NCBI GenBank assembly: GCA_900541505.1
Contig: UQKK01000006.1
Span: forward strand, 1 to 64,000
Length of the DNA stretch: 64,000 nt
From: an uncultured Ruminococcus sp.
GTDB lineage: Bacteria > Bacillota > Clostridia > Lachnospirales > Lachnospiraceae
Direction: 5' to 3'
The position numbers and the translations under genes are program-made. Below, in pieces: positions 1-9,264 of the stretch. The notes beneath the pieces were generated by a model. That model made no database searches, was not told the origin of the DNA, and saw only the letters and a list, made by a program, of their open reading frames with translations. Each line of letters begins with the position of its first letter. The stretch's first letter is position 1.

Positions 1-28
1 CAGGTTCCCTTAGGGTAGAAGTATACGC

Positions 29-72
29 ACTCCTTAGGAGGCGGTCGCTCTATCCTGCTGAGCTATAGCGAC
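29..72 (-). tRNA. 5' half of tRNA-Arg(CCU), interrupted in the anticodon loop
   Basis: Read on the minus strand from position 72, the sequence has a 7-base acceptor 5' strand (GTCGCTA), a D-arm with the paired stem GCTC/GAGC, the 5' anticodon strand ACCGC and the loop CTCCTAA with anticodon CCT. The expected 3' strand GCGGT is replaced by GGAGT, which leaves two mismatches. No T-arm (GGTTCRA) or 3' acceptor strand follows in the remaining bases to the window edge. The gene is therefore split at or just after the anticodon loop. Either a mobile element integrated there, or an intron or very divergent 3' half lies left of the window. Confidence 0.5.
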
Positions 73-222
73 ATTTTTAAAAATTTAATTAAATGATACG
101 TATTGTCCTGCCTGGTGTCAACTGCTCTGGAATCTTCCAAAAGGACACTCTCAAATATTTACTATTTACGGAAGGACACATTTAACAATATAGCATAATT
201 ACCTGAATTTCTCAATAACTTT

Positions 223-1110
223 TTAAAAATTGATATATCCCTGAAGCCAGATGGTGCCCTTAAATCTTCTGCCAATCTCCGGCTCACCCATAACTTCTTT
301 TGCAGGTACGCAGATGTCAAACTGGAGTTCATTGACGTCAAGCTTCATCTGATACAATTTTTCTTTTGTCAGGGTATTTTCGCGCTCCCGCACAGCGAGG
401 ATTTCACCCATAATGGAATACAAATCACATTCTACGCCGTACGGCATAAAATATGTATCCACAATTGAAAAGATATCCTCACTCACCAGACGTTTTGACA
501 CTTTAGAATAAATATCCATGTCATCCAGAGTCAATGTCTCTATAGCAGTCTGGTCCCCGCTCCTTGCGGCATTCAAAAGCCGTTTTCTGTTCTGGGAAGC
601 TTCTTTTTCATTCTCTATTTGTCTCTCATCTTTCTTTACCGGAAATAAAATCATCCCTGAAAGCGCGAGACCTGCAAATGTCACCGAAGTCTCCAGACCT
701 GAGAGAAATCCCAACTGTCTCTCTCTCATATATTCTACCCCATTCTGCAGGGTAAATATCAGGCTGATTCCTACTTTCGGGTCCTCACACACTCCGACAT
801 ACTGTTCTCTCTCAATTTTCTTTTCCACGGAGATTTCAGCATAAGTCGTCACACCGCTGCCCTCGAAGTATGGAAAATAATAACTCATATCGAAATTTTC
901 CTGTTCATCGAGTTCTCCACACAACGTGATTCCAATACTCTGTCCGTATTCTTTCTGAAATTCACAAAAATCCTCATGCGGATGATAAGACACGATTGTC
1001 TGATGTGTAAATTTTTCTTCTGCCTGTTTTAGAATTTCTTTCAATTCTTTTCGTGTCTGAAGACCCCCAAAACCAATGGCTTTTAGATATTGGTGCATTT
1101 TTTTCTCCAA
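223..1110 (-). CDS. DUF3881 family protein
   Basis: A 295-residue protein that I recognise as the DUF3881 family of clostridia; no biochemical function is known. It begins with the family-typical MHQYLKAIGF after a short MEKK leader, and the second Met (residue 5) could also be the start. It is soluble, acidic in the middle, with a charged helical stretch around residues 155-180. It lies 6 bases downstream of serS on the same strand, so it is probably co-transcribed with it. The family assignment is from memory of conserved sequence, not from a search. Confidence 0.65.
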   Translation of the reverse strand: MEKKMHQYLKAIGFGGLQTRKELKEILKQAEEKFTHQTIVSYHPHEDFCEFQKEYGQSIGITLCGELDEQENFDMSYYFPYFEGSGVTTYAEISVEKKIEREQYVGVCEDPKVGISLIFTLQNGVEYMRERQLGFLSGLETSVTFAGLALSGMILFPVKKDERQIENEKEASQNRKRLLNAARSGDQTAIETLTLDDMDIYSKVSKRLVSEDIFSIVDTYFMPYGVECDLYSIMGEILAVRERENTLTKEKLYQMKLDVNELQFDICVPAKEVMGEPEIGRRFKGTIWLQGYINF

Positions 1111-1116
1111 ATCATT

Positions 1117-2403
1117 CTATTTATTCGGCACAATCTCCTTGTTTCCGCCCATATACGGCTGCAGAGCCTCCGGAATCTTTACGCTTCCGTCTGCCTGAAG
1201 ATTATTTTCCAAAAATGCAATCAACATTCTCGGAGGTGCCACTACTGTATTATTCAATGTATGTGCAAAATATTTGCCTTTTTCTCCTTTTACCCGGATT
1301 CCCAGTCTTCTCGCCTGCGCATCTCCTAAATTGGAGCAGCTTCCGACCTCAAAATATTTTTTCTGGCGCGGTGACCATGCCTCTACATCCACAGATTTTA
1401 CTTTCAAATCTGCAAGGTCTCCTGAGCAGCACTCCAATGTGCGCACCGGAATATCCAGGGAGCGGAATAAATCAACTGTATTTTTCCACAATTTATCATA
1501 CCACTGCATACTCTCTTCCGGTTTGCAGACTACAATCATCTCCTGTTTTTCAAACTGATGGATTCTGTATACCCCACGTTCCTCAATTCCATGTGCTCCT
1601 TTTTCTTTTCTGAAGCATGGAGAATAGCTTGTCAGTGTCTGAGGAAGCTGTTCCTCTGTAAGCTGTGTATCAATAAATTTCCCAATCATGGAATGTTCAC
1701 TGGTGCCAATCAGGTATAAATCTTCTCCTTCAATCTTATACATCATGGCGTCCATCTCCGCAAAGCTCATAACACCTGTGACAACGTTGCTGCGAATCAT
1801 GAAAGGAGGAACACAGTAGGTAAATCCTCTGTTAATCATGAAATCTCTTGCATAAGAAATAACCGCGGAATGAAGTCTGGCGATATCTCCCATCAAGTAA
1901 TAAAAACCGTTTCCGGCTACTTTTCTCGCGCTGTCCAAATCAATTCCCTGGAAAGACTCCATAATTTCAGTGTGATAAGGAATCTCAAACTCCGGAACAA
2001 CCGGCTCACCAAAACGCTCTAATTCCACATTTTCACTGTCGTCTTTTCCAATTGGTACGGACGCATCAATGATATTTGGAATTGTCATCATGATTTTTTT
2101 GATTTTTTCTTCTACTTCTTTTTCTTCCGCGGAGAGTGCCTCCATGCGGTCAGCGCTTTCTGCCACTTTACGCTTTAACTCTTCTGCCTCTTCCTTCTTG
2201 CCCTGCGCCATCATTGCACCGATATTTTTGGAAGTCTTATTTTTTTCAGCCCGCAGTGCCTCAACTTCCTGCTTGATTTCTCGATTTCTCTTATCAAGTT
2301 CTAATACCTCATCCACCAGGGGCAGTTTGTTATCCTGGAATTTATTTTTTATATTCTGCTTTACAATCTCCGGATTTGTTCTGACAAATTTTATATCTAA
2401 CAT
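1117..2403 (-). CDS. serS: seryl-tRNA synthetase
   Basis: Charges tRNA-Ser with serine in the cytoplasm (class II synthetase). At 428 residues it has the usual length. Residues about 1-110 form the N-terminal tRNA-binding coiled coil (long Glu/Lys-rich heptads). The catalytic core has motif 2 (FRKEKGAHG, near residue 265) and motif 3 (NNTVVAPPRMLIAFLE, near residue 390). The start at 2403 has a strong upstream GGGAGGAAAG. It sits 38 bases downstream of the DUF4446 gene. I see no T-box leader directly upstream, so any such control would act from a more distant promoter. Confidence 0.97.
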   Translation of the reverse strand: MLDIKFVRTNPEIVKQNIKNKFQDNKLPLVDEVLELDKRNREIKQEVEALRAEKNKTSKNIGAMMAQGKKEEAEELKRKVAESADRMEALSAEEKEVEEKIKKIMMTIPNIIDASVPIGKDDSENVELERFGEPVVPEFEIPYHTEIMESFQGIDLDSARKVAGNGFYYLMGDIARLHSAVISYARDFMINRGFTYCVPPFMIRSNVVTGVMSFAEMDAMMYKIEGEDLYLIGTSEHSMIGKFIDTQLTEEQLPQTLTSYSPCFRKEKGAHGIEERGVYRIHQFEKQEMIVVCKPEESMQWYDKLWKNTVDLFRSLDIPVRTLECCSGDLADLKVKSVDVEAWSPRQKKYFEVGSCSNLGDAQARRLGIRVKGEKGKYFAHTLNNTVVAPPRMLIAFLENNLQADGSVKIPEALQPYMGGNKEIVPNK

Positions 2404-2441
2404 GTTGCTTTCCTCCCATTTACTTATTATCTTATCATTCC

Positions 2442-2978
2442 TTATTTCATCTCTTCTATGTCTTTTAAATCATAGGCTTCCTGATAAATCGCCTTTTCAA
2501 GAGATTCTCTTTCCTCTTCTGCCAGCTCTATATAGCTTTGACCTTTTACAATTTCTTTAATGTAAGTATAGCAGCCCTCCCTGCTGTGCATCGCATTGAG
2601 TATCCAGCCATTATCCTTTTCATCGAGCATTGTCAGCGCAAAACTCAAATTTCCGCCCATCTCATGAAATGCATCATATTTCACGATACCGATTTTCTGG
2701 TAATGCCCTTCCATCTTTTTATAGATGTTCTGTATATCCTTCTGATTCTCTTTCGTCATTTCTTCAATATTTTCCAAAATGCCGAATCGCTCGAATATAC
2801 TGTCCTCCAGATTTTTGCCATCTTTTCCTTTCATAAACGATGAGTAACTGGCTTTCAGTCTTCTGTATTTCATATTTACGCTTATCAGCAATATAAAGAG
2901 CAGAATCTGTATTAAAAATAATAATACAAAAATGTAGAAGGGGTCAATTCCTAAATTCCCCAATATTCCGCTTTCCAT
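2442..2978 (-). CDS. DUF4446 family membrane-anchored protein
   Basis: A 178-residue protein with one N-terminal membrane segment (about residues 13-34) followed by a basic, helical linker and a cytoplasmic C-terminal domain. It matches the DUF4446 family, commonly found just downstream of parB/soj in clostridia. Function is unknown; the location next to parAB suggests a link to chromosome or envelope organisation, but that is inference. The start at 2978 is preceded by AAGGAGGATATACA. Confidence 0.75.
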   Translation of the reverse strand: MESGILGNLGIDPFYIFVLLFLIQILLFILLISVNMKYRRLKASYSSFMKGKDGKNLEDSIFERFGILENIEEMTKENQKDIQNIYKKMEGHYQKIGIVKYDAFHEMGGNLSFALTMLDEKDNGWILNAMHSREGCYTYIKEIVKGQSYIELAEEERESLEKAIYQEAYDLKDIEEMK

Positions 2979-3108
2979 TGTATATCCTCCTTATTAATCA
3001 TTGTTTTACTGTCTTTTCATTTTCGGATTTCTTTAAACATCCAAACTTTTTCTCCCCTGTTCTTTTCATAAATTGCAGACAATAAACATGACTTTTTTAT
3101 CCCAATTT

Positions 3109-4029
3109 TTATTTATTCTGGATTGTCATAATCAAATCGTAAATCCTCTCCAACTCTTCTTCAGAATAGTATTCTATTTCAATCTTCCCTTTTCCATTCG
3201 ATTTTGCATTTACACTGACTTTTGTCCCCATTATATTTTTCATGCGTTCTTCCAAATTTTCATATACGAACATATGTTCTATTTTTTCTTTTTTCACCGG
3301 TTTCTTCGGATTTTTTAGGGACTTTACAAGTTTCTCAGTCTCACGTACACTCAATTTCTCGTCAAATATTTTATTTGCCAGAAGATACTGCTGTTCTTCA
3401 TCATCAATTGCAAGTAGAGCTCTGGCATGTCCGGTACTAATCATATCATCAACTATCATTTGCTGCACTCTGTCACTGAGCTTCAATAATCTCATTGAAT
3501 TAGTAACAGCCGTTCTGCTCTTTGATACTCTCTCTGCAACTTCATCCTGCTTCAGATTAAACTCCTCCAGAAGTCGCTTGTACGCCATTGCCTCTTCTAT
3601 TGGATTCAGGTTTTCTCTCTGGATATTTTCAATCAGAGAAATTTCCACAATTTCCTGTTCTGTATAATCTTTAATCAAAACAGGAACTTCTTTTATACCG
3701 GCGAGTTTAGCTGCACGCCACCTTCTCTCTCCAGCAATAATCTCATAGTAATCTTTTTTCTTCTGGACAAGCAGAGGCTGCAAGACTCCGAACTGTTTAA
3801 TGGAATCTGCCAGTTCTAAAAGTGAATCTTCATCAAACTCTTTTCTCGGCTGGTCTCTGTTAGGCTCCACTTGATTTATCTTCAATAAAATCTCGCCTGT
3901 GCCGCTTGTATTATCTTCTTTTGCAGGCACCGGTTTTGTTTCTTTATCAGCTCTAGCTACTTTATTTTCCGCTTTAGCGGGTATCAGACTATCCAGTCCT
4001 TTACCGAGTCCATTTCTTTTTACAGCCAT
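3109..4029 (-). CDS. parB: chromosome-partitioning protein ParB (Spo0J)
   Basis: CTP-dependent DNA clamp that loads on parS sites and organises the origin region with SMC and Soj. The 306-residue protein has a variable N-terminus starting with the ParA-stimulating segment (KRNGLGKGLDSLIP), the CTP-binding arginine motif GERRWRAA (near residue 102), a helix-turn-helix (QDEVAERVSKSRTAVTNSM, about residues 158-176) and a C-terminal dimerisation domain. The start at 4029 follows AGAGGAGAGG. The gene begins only 3 bases after the soj stop, so the two form an operon. Two parS sites lie upstream of soj. Confidence 0.96.
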   Translation of the reverse strand: MAVKRNGLGKGLDSLIPAKAENKVARADKETKPVPAKEDNTSGTGEILLKINQVEPNRDQPRKEFDEDSLLELADSIKQFGVLQPLLVQKKKDYYEIIAGERRWRAAKLAGIKEVPVLIKDYTEQEIVEISLIENIQRENLNPIEEAMAYKRLLEEFNLKQDEVAERVSKSRTAVTNSMRLLKLSDRVQQMIVDDMISTGHARALLAIDDEEQQYLLANKIFDEKLSVRETEKLVKSLKNPKKPVKKEKIEHMFVYENLEERMKNIMGTKVSVNAKSNGKGKIEIEYYSEEELERIYDLIMTIQNK

Positions 4030-4032
4030 CCT

Positions 4033-4800
4033 CTACTCCTCTCCTCTATGAATTACTTCCTCTGCCAACATCATATAACTTTCAGCACCTGTTGATTTTG
4101 CATCATATAAATTGATTGGCATACCATAACTCGGTGCTTCTGCCAGTCTGATATTTCTCGGAATGATTGTCTTGTAAATATTCTGGTCGAGATTATCTTT
4201 TACATTTTCCACAACTTGCAATGATAAATTTGTCCTCGCATCATACATTGTAAATACGACACCTTCTATCTCAAGTGATGGGTTCAATCTTTCCTGAACA
4301 AGTTCAATTGTATGTATGAGCTGACTGAGGCCTTCCAAAGCATAATATTCACACTGAATTGGTACCAATACAGAATCGGCAGTTGTCATGGCATTAATTG
4401 TGAGCATACTTAAAGCCGGAGGACAATCTATAATTACAAAATCATAATTATCCCGTATTTTATCAACTTCCTTCTTAATAATAAATTCTTTGTTATCTAC
4501 ACCTATCAACTCTATTTCTGCTGCAGATAAATCAATATTTGAAGGGAGCACATCCAAATTTTCTAAAACTTCTTTGCATATACATTCTTCGATTCCTACA
4601 TTACCTATAATCAAATCATATACGCTGTTTTCAACTTCATTTTTATCTACACTCAATCCACTTGTCATATTTCCCTGTGGGTCCATATCAAGAGCCAGGA
4701 CTTTCTTTCCAAGGCTCGCCAATGAAGCTGATAAGTTAATGGCTGTCGTAGTTTTACCAACGCCGCCTTTCTGATTAGCAATTGCAATTATTCTGCTCAT
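4033..4800 (-). CDS. soj: ParA family ATPase Soj
   Basis: ParA-type ATPase that acts with ParB/Spo0J in origin segregation and in control of DnaA. At 255 residues it is full length. It carries the deviant Walker A KGGVGKTTTAINLSA at residues 11-25, the A' motif with LALDMDPQGN (residues 35-44) and Walker B FVIIDCPPAL near residue 120. The start at 4800 follows AGAAAGGAGTACAGAA. Upstream is a 566-base AT-rich intergenic region holding two parS sites, so ParB bound there could also affect soj-parB expression. Confidence 0.96.
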   Translation of the reverse strand: MSRIIAIANQKGGVGKTTTAINLSASLASLGKKVLALDMDPQGNMTSGLSVDKNEVENSVYDLIIGNVGIEECICKEVLENLDVLPSNIDLSAAEIELIGVDNKEFIIKKEVDKIRDNYDFVIIDCPPALSMLTINAMTTADSVLVPIQCEYYALEGLSQLIHTIELVQERLNPSLEIEGVVFTMYDARTNLSLQVVENVKDNLDQNIYKTIIPRNIRLAEAPSYGMPINLYDAKSTGAESYMMLAEEVIHRGEE

Positions 4801-4866
4801 TTCTGTACTCCTTTCTAACGAATACCTTTATTATTATAACACCTTTCTTTTTTATTATCTATAGAA

Positions 4867-4882
4867 TGTTTCACGTGAAACA
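4867..4882. promoter_or_regulatory. parS site 1
   Basis: Perfect 16-bp palindrome TGTTTCACGTGAAACA, identical to the Firmicutes parS consensus bound by ParB/Spo0J. It lies 67 bases upstream of the soj start codon. Confidence 0.97.
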
Positions 4883-5167
4883 TAGTTTTTTTATATTTTT
4901 ACTTTTTCTTTTGCTAAACAAGTTTTATTTTTCTATAAGGGCTAATCATACATAATTCTTCTGGCCATGTATTTCTTTATATTGCTTTTCATTTTCCACA
5001 TAATAATTTCTAAATTTTAAATTAAATTTAGTCTCCATTTACTTCTGTATTTCAAAAATATATATCTAAGCCCTATCCCTAATATTATCTAATACATTCC
5101 GATATAGCATTTTTAACTCCAAGTCATAAACTTTATAGGTCTTATTCTCAATTTGTGTAGATTTTAA

Positions 5168-5183
5168 TGTTTCACGTGAAACA
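5168..5183. promoter_or_regulatory. parS site 2
   Basis: A second exact copy of TGTTTCACGTGAAACA, 301 bases from the first and in the same soj/hydrolase intergenic region. The rest of that region (4801-5366) is very AT-rich and shows no other convincing gene. Confidence 0.97.
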
Positions 5184-5366
5184 TTATTTTTTAATCTTTT
5201 ATATCTGCTATTTACTTTAATTATTTCAAACAACATCTTTTACTTTTCACAATATTTTTTTACCTAATTCATGCAAATATCCTCCGAATTAAATCGAATT
5301 AAGGGTTTATTTGACTTTGGTTGTGTAGTATAATAAAAGATATAATTTGAAAGAGGTGATAATGCA

Positions 5367-6323
5367 TTGAGTTGGAAGAAAAAACTGACCGTATTGACAG
5401 CATTGACCAGTACTGTAGTAGGTACTATGCATATAATCAACAAATTAGTTTATTATATTTCTACCGTAGATAATCTGTTAGACAGTGAAAAATATAGTTA
5501 TTATGATTGGAGATTCGGGAAAATCGCATATAAAAAGCAGGGAACCGGTTCACCTATTTTGCTTGTACATGATTTAAATGTAGGAAGTTCTTCTTTTGAA
5601 TGGAATCAGATAGTTGATACACTTGCCAAAACGAATACCGTTTACACAATTGATTTGTTAGGCTGTGGCTGTTCCGATAAGCCGAATCTTACATATACAA
5701 ATTTTCTTTATGTACAGTTGATAACTGACTTTATCAAACATATTATTGGTGAAAAGACGGATGTAATTGCTTCAGGCGAATCAGGTTCTTTTATTTTAAT
5801 GGCATGTTCAAATGACGATTCTGTCATCAACAGAGTACTTTTGGTGAATCCTGAGAATTTAGTTAAACTGGCAAAGATTCCTACCAAGCGCACAAAAGTT
5901 TTCAAATATTTAATCTGTACTCCTATTATAGGCACTTTTATCTATAATATTGCTGTAAATAAGAAAACAATAGGCGAAGACTTTTATACATCCTACTATT
6001 ATAATCAAAATCTGGTGGATGAAAAGAGCATAATGACATACTTTGAATCTTCTCATAAAAAGAAAACTCATTCAAAATATCTCTATGCGAGCCAGAAATC
6101 CAGATTTACAAACGCAAACATGATGTATTGTCTGCAGAAACTTAATAACAGTATATTCATCATCACAGGTAATTCTAATCCGGAAAATGGACTGATTGCA
6201 AGCCAGTATCAAAACCAGCTTCCTTCTATCGAAATTTTAGGGATTAATAAGACTAAGCATCTGCCTCATATGGAAAGACCCGATGAATTTATCAATCAGG
6301 TAAAGATACTGTTTGAATTATAA
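5367..6323 (+). CDS. alpha/beta hydrolase, N-terminally membrane-anchored
   Basis: Predicted serine hydrolase of unknown substrate, 318 residues. The start is TTG at 5367 with AAGAGGTGAT upstream; the nearby ATG at 5363 leads straight to a stop. A hydrophobic segment near residues 8-30 probably anchors or exports it. The fold shows as GSPILLVHDL (strand beta3 and oxyanion loop, about residue 61), the nucleophile elbow GESGS (near residue 133; the usual final Gly is Ser) and the catalytic-His region KHLPHMERPDEF near the end. It is divergent from soj and stands alone. A substrate cannot be inferred. Confidence 0.8.
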   Translation: MSWKKKLTVLTALTSTVVGTMHIINKLVYYISTVDNLLDSEKYSYYDWRFGKIAYKKQGTGSPILLVHDLNVGSSSFEWNQIVDTLAKTNTVYTIDLLGCGCSDKPNLTYTNFLYVQLITDFIKHIIGEKTDVIASGESGSFILMACSNDDSVINRVLLVNPENLVKLAKIPTKRTKVFKYLICTPIIGTFIYNIAVNKKTIGEDFYTSYYYNQNLVDEKSIMTYFESSHKKKTHSKYLYASQKSRFTNANMMYCLQKLNNSIFIITGNSNPENGLIASQYQNQLPSIEILGINKTKHLPHMERPDEFINQVKILFEL

Positions 6324-6329
6324 GAAAAG

Positions 6330-6596
6330 CAAGGGTAGGAAAGCCGCCTCAACTTCTCTTTTTCTCAATATTTGAAGGCTTGAACACTTTGCGCGCCGCA
6401 ATGCCTTGAAGCGCGATTGTGTTGGCAGCTATTTTCCAACTGCGCGCAGTGTACTGTTCCACTTCGGGAAGTGCAAAATGTCAGGAAAACATTTTGCGCT
6501 TCCCGAAGAATTTTATCTTATAGGGTAGAAAGCAAAATTTCCTATGCAATAAGAAATAAGTGCATCAGCATAGATATAGAATAAAAGATATTTTAT
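6330..6596. repeat. intergenic region with a 20-bp-stem hairpin and smaller palindromes
   Basis: A 267-base non-coding stretch between convergent genes. Arms 6462-6481 and 6489-6508 pair over 20 bases (one G-T wobble) around a 7-base loop. Just upstream are ACTGCGCGCAGT (a palindrome) and TTGG/CCAA arms, giving a mosaic of inverted repeats. The hairpin is not followed by a clear T-run, so it is not a standard terminator. It could be a dispersed palindromic repeat or a structured RNA. Confidence 0.6.
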
Positions 6597-7307
6597 CTAT
6601 AATGGTTCTTTAGCAGGTACCCCTGCTTTTCTCGGATATTTTTTCGGAGTTGATTTTGATTTTCTGATTTTCACAAATGACCTTCCAATCTCCGATTCCG
6701 GAAGTTGGAATTTGATACATTCTTCTATTTTTCCCCCAAGTATAGATACCGCATTTTCCGCCTCTTTTGCCTCTGCATCGGCAGTGCTGCTCTTATAAGA
6801 AACAAAGATACCGCCTATCTGTATATAGGGCATACAATACTCACACAAAGTAGAGAGATTTGCGACAGCTCTGGATACACATAAATCATATTGTTCTCTG
6901 TACTCCTGCTTTTTGGCATAATCTTCAGCGCGACCGTGCAGCGCTGTGATATCATCTAGCTTTAATTCTGTTATAACCTCATTCAAAAATTTAATCCTCT
7001 TATTTAACGAATCTAAGAGTGTTACTTTTAAATGCGGGAAAGCAATTTTTAGAGGAATCCCCGGAAAACCGGCGCCAGTGCCGATATCAATAACAGTATT
7101 TATTTTACTCATATCAACAGCTTTTACGAGAGCCAGGCTGTCAATAAAATGTTTCTCATATACTTCCTCACAATCTGTGATTCCCGTCAGATTCATCACT
7201 TTATTCCATTCGATGAGCAATTCATAATAATTTTTAAACTGTTCTTTTTGTTGTAAATTAATATTTATTTTTAAATTTTCTAATTGTTTATTAAACTTAT
7301 CTAACAT
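6597..7307 (-). CDS. rsmG: 16S rRNA (guanine-N7)-methyltransferase RsmG
   Basis: S-adenosylmethionine-dependent methyltransferase that makes m7G in the 530 loop of 16S rRNA (older name GidB). The SAM-binding motif is VIDIGTGAGFPGIPLK (about residue 77), followed by the acidic LLDSLNKRIKFL segment. I place the start at 7307 (MLDKFN) because GGAG lies 9 bases upstream, giving 236 residues, a normal length; an in-frame ATG at 7331 would add eight residues without a good ribosome site. It is last in the mnmE-mnmG-rsmG run. Confidence 0.95.
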   Translation of the reverse strand: MLDKFNKQLENLKININLQQKEQFKNYYELLIEWNKVMNLTGITDCEEVYEKHFIDSLALVKAVDMSKINTVIDIGTGAGFPGIPLKIAFPHLKVTLLDSLNKRIKFLNEVITELKLDDITALHGRAEDYAKKQEYREQYDLCVSRAVANLSTLCEYCMPYIQIGGIFVSYKSSTADAEAKEAENAVSILGGKIEECIKFQLPESEIGRSFVKIRKSKSTPKKYPRKAGVPAKEPL

Positions 7308-7365
7308 GAAAATTCTCCAAAATATCTGCAAACTATTTTCAACATTTAAAAAACCGCACTACATG

Positions 7366-9264
7366 CTATCTATGATAACTTTCCAGATACACCAGAAGCA
7401 CTGAAATATCCGCGGGTGAGACACCGGATATCCTGGAAGCCTGACCAATAGACTCGGGACGAAGACTTGTCAGCTTCTGTTTTGCCTCTATTCTTAAACT
7501 CTGAACATCTTCATAATTAATATCTTCCGGTATTTTTTTCTTTTCCAACTTCTTAAACTGTTCAACCTGCTTTTTCTGTCTCTTGATATATCCCTCATAC
7601 TTGATATTAATTTCCACCTGTTCTGTCACATCATAGGGAAGATTTTTGCGGTCTATATCAATCGGCGCGAGAATTTCATAATTTAATTCCGGACGCCGCA
7701 TCAAATCTGCCAGAGTTGTACCTGATACAAGTGGTGTACTGCCATGAGAAGAGAGCAATTCCTGGACTTCTTTTGTGGTCCCCACATGGGTATGCTCCAC
7801 TCGCTTGATTTCTTCCTCTATCATAGTTTCCTTTTTCAAAAGATTTTGATATCTATTCTCATCAATTAATCCTATCTCATATCCTTTTTTTGTCAAACGT
7901 AAATCTGCGTTGTCCTGCCGCAAAAGCAGTCTGTACTCCGCTCTGGAAGTCATCATCCGGTAAGGCTCATGGCTTTCTTTTGTCACCAAATCATCGATGA
8001 GAACGCCGATATATCCTTCTGAACGGTCAATCACAATACCTTCTTTGCCCTGAAGTTTTCGCGCCGCGTTGATTCCTGCGATAAGTCCCTGTGCCGCGGC
8101 CTCCTCATATCCCGAACTTCCGTTAAACTGTCCGCCGCTGAACAGTCCTTCCACATTTTTAAACTCCAGCGTACTCTTAAGCTGTCTGGCATCGATACAA
8201 TCATATTCAATTGCATATGCATTTCGCACAATTTTTGCATTTTCCAACCCCGACACACTTCTGTACATTGCATACTGCACATCTTCCGGCAGAGAACTGG
8301 ACATCCCTCCCACATACATTTCCGTGGTACTTAGACCTTCCGGCTCTATGAACACCTGATGTCTGTTTTTATCGGCAAACTTTACCACCTTATCCTCAAT
8401 AGAAGGACAATATCTCGGTCCTGTCCCCTCTATCATCCCGGAGAAAAGCGGCGACCTGTCAAGATTTTTCCGTATAATCTCATGCGTCTTCTCATTGGTA
8501 TACGTAAGCCAGCAGGAAACCTGGTCAATCTGCACATCATCAGGATTCGTCGTAAAGGAAAAGGGCACAATCCTCTCATCCCCTTTTTGCTCCTCCATTT
8601 TAGAAAAATCAATACTATTTTTATCGATTCTCGCAGGAGTTCCTGTTTTAAAGCGGTACATCTTAATTCCCAAAGATTTCAAACTATCCGTCAGATAATT
8701 TGCGCTCTGCAGTCCATTCGGTCCTGTCTGCATACTTACATCTCCGTAAATGCAGCGAGCTTTCAGATAAGTCCCTGTACACAAGATGACCGCGCGGCAG
8801 TGATAGATTGCCCCGGAATAGGTCTGTACACCTGTTACTTTTCCATTTTCCGCAAGAATGTCCGTCACTTCCATCTGCCTGATATCCAGATTTTCCTGTG
8901 CCTGCAAAACTTCACGCATCGCTGTGCTGTATGCCGCCTTATCCGCCTGCGCACGCAGAGAATGGACAGCCGGACCTTTAGAGCTGTTCAACATCTTAGA
9001 CTGAATAAACGTGCGGTCGATTACTTTTCCCATCTCACCGCCCAGTGCATCTACTTCCCGCACAAGGTGCCCTTTAGAACTTCCTCCGATATTGGGATTA
9101 CAGGGCATCAGCGCAATACTGTCCACGCTCACTGTAAACATCACAGTCTTAAATCCCAGCCGCGCCGATGCAAGAGCTGCCTCACATCCCGCATGTCCCG
9201 CTCCCACTACCGCAATATCATATTCATCTTTATTTTCCCATACAGAATTTGCTGAATATTTCAT
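7366..9264 (-). CDS. mnmG: tRNA U34 carboxymethylaminomethyl-modifying enzyme MnmG
   Basis: FAD-dependent partner of MnmE; together they install the (carboxymethyl)aminomethyl group on wobble U34 of several tRNAs. At 632 residues it is full length. The N-terminus carries the dinucleotide motif VVGAGHAGCEAALA (about residues 19-32), and GGSSKGHLVREVDALGG and TGTYLKARCIYGD are typical of the family. The start at 9264 follows AGGAG, and the first 35 bases overlap the 3' end of mnmE, which suggests translational coupling. Confidence 0.97.
   Translation of the reverse strand: MKYSANSVWENKDEYDIAVVGAGHAGCEAALASARLGFKTVMFTVSVDSIALMPCNPNIGGSSKGHLVREVDALGGEMGKVIDRTFIQSKMLNSSKGPAVHSLRAQADKAAYSTAMREVLQAQENLDIRQMEVTDILAENGKVTGVQTYSGAIYHCRAVILCTGTYLKARCIYGDVSMQTGPNGLQSANYLTDSLKSLGIKMYRFKTGTPARIDKNSIDFSKMEEQKGDERIVPFSFTTNPDDVQIDQVSCWLTYTNEKTHEIIRKNLDRSPLFSGMIEGTGPRYCPSIEDKVVKFADKNRHQVFIEPEGLSTTEMYVGGMSSSLPEDVQYAMYRSVSGLENAKIVRNAYAIEYDCIDARQLKSTLEFKNVEGLFSGGQFNGSSGYEEAAAQGLIAGINAARKLQGKEGIVIDRSEGYIGVLIDDLVTKESHEPYRMMTSRAEYRLLLRQDNADLRLTKKGYEIGLIDENRYQNLLKKETMIEEEIKRVEHTHVGTTKEVQELLSSHGSTPLVSGTTLADLMRRPELNYEILAPIDIDRKNLPYDVTEQVEINIKYEGYIKRQKKQVEQFKKLEKKKIPEDINYEDVQSLRIEAKQKLTSLRPESIGQASRISGVSPADISVLLVYLESYHR

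Noticed and set aside
8359..9255. A 298-codon plus-strand open frame opposite mnmG
   Set aside because: It is antisense to the whole conserved mnmG gene, has unnatural composition and no ribosome site.
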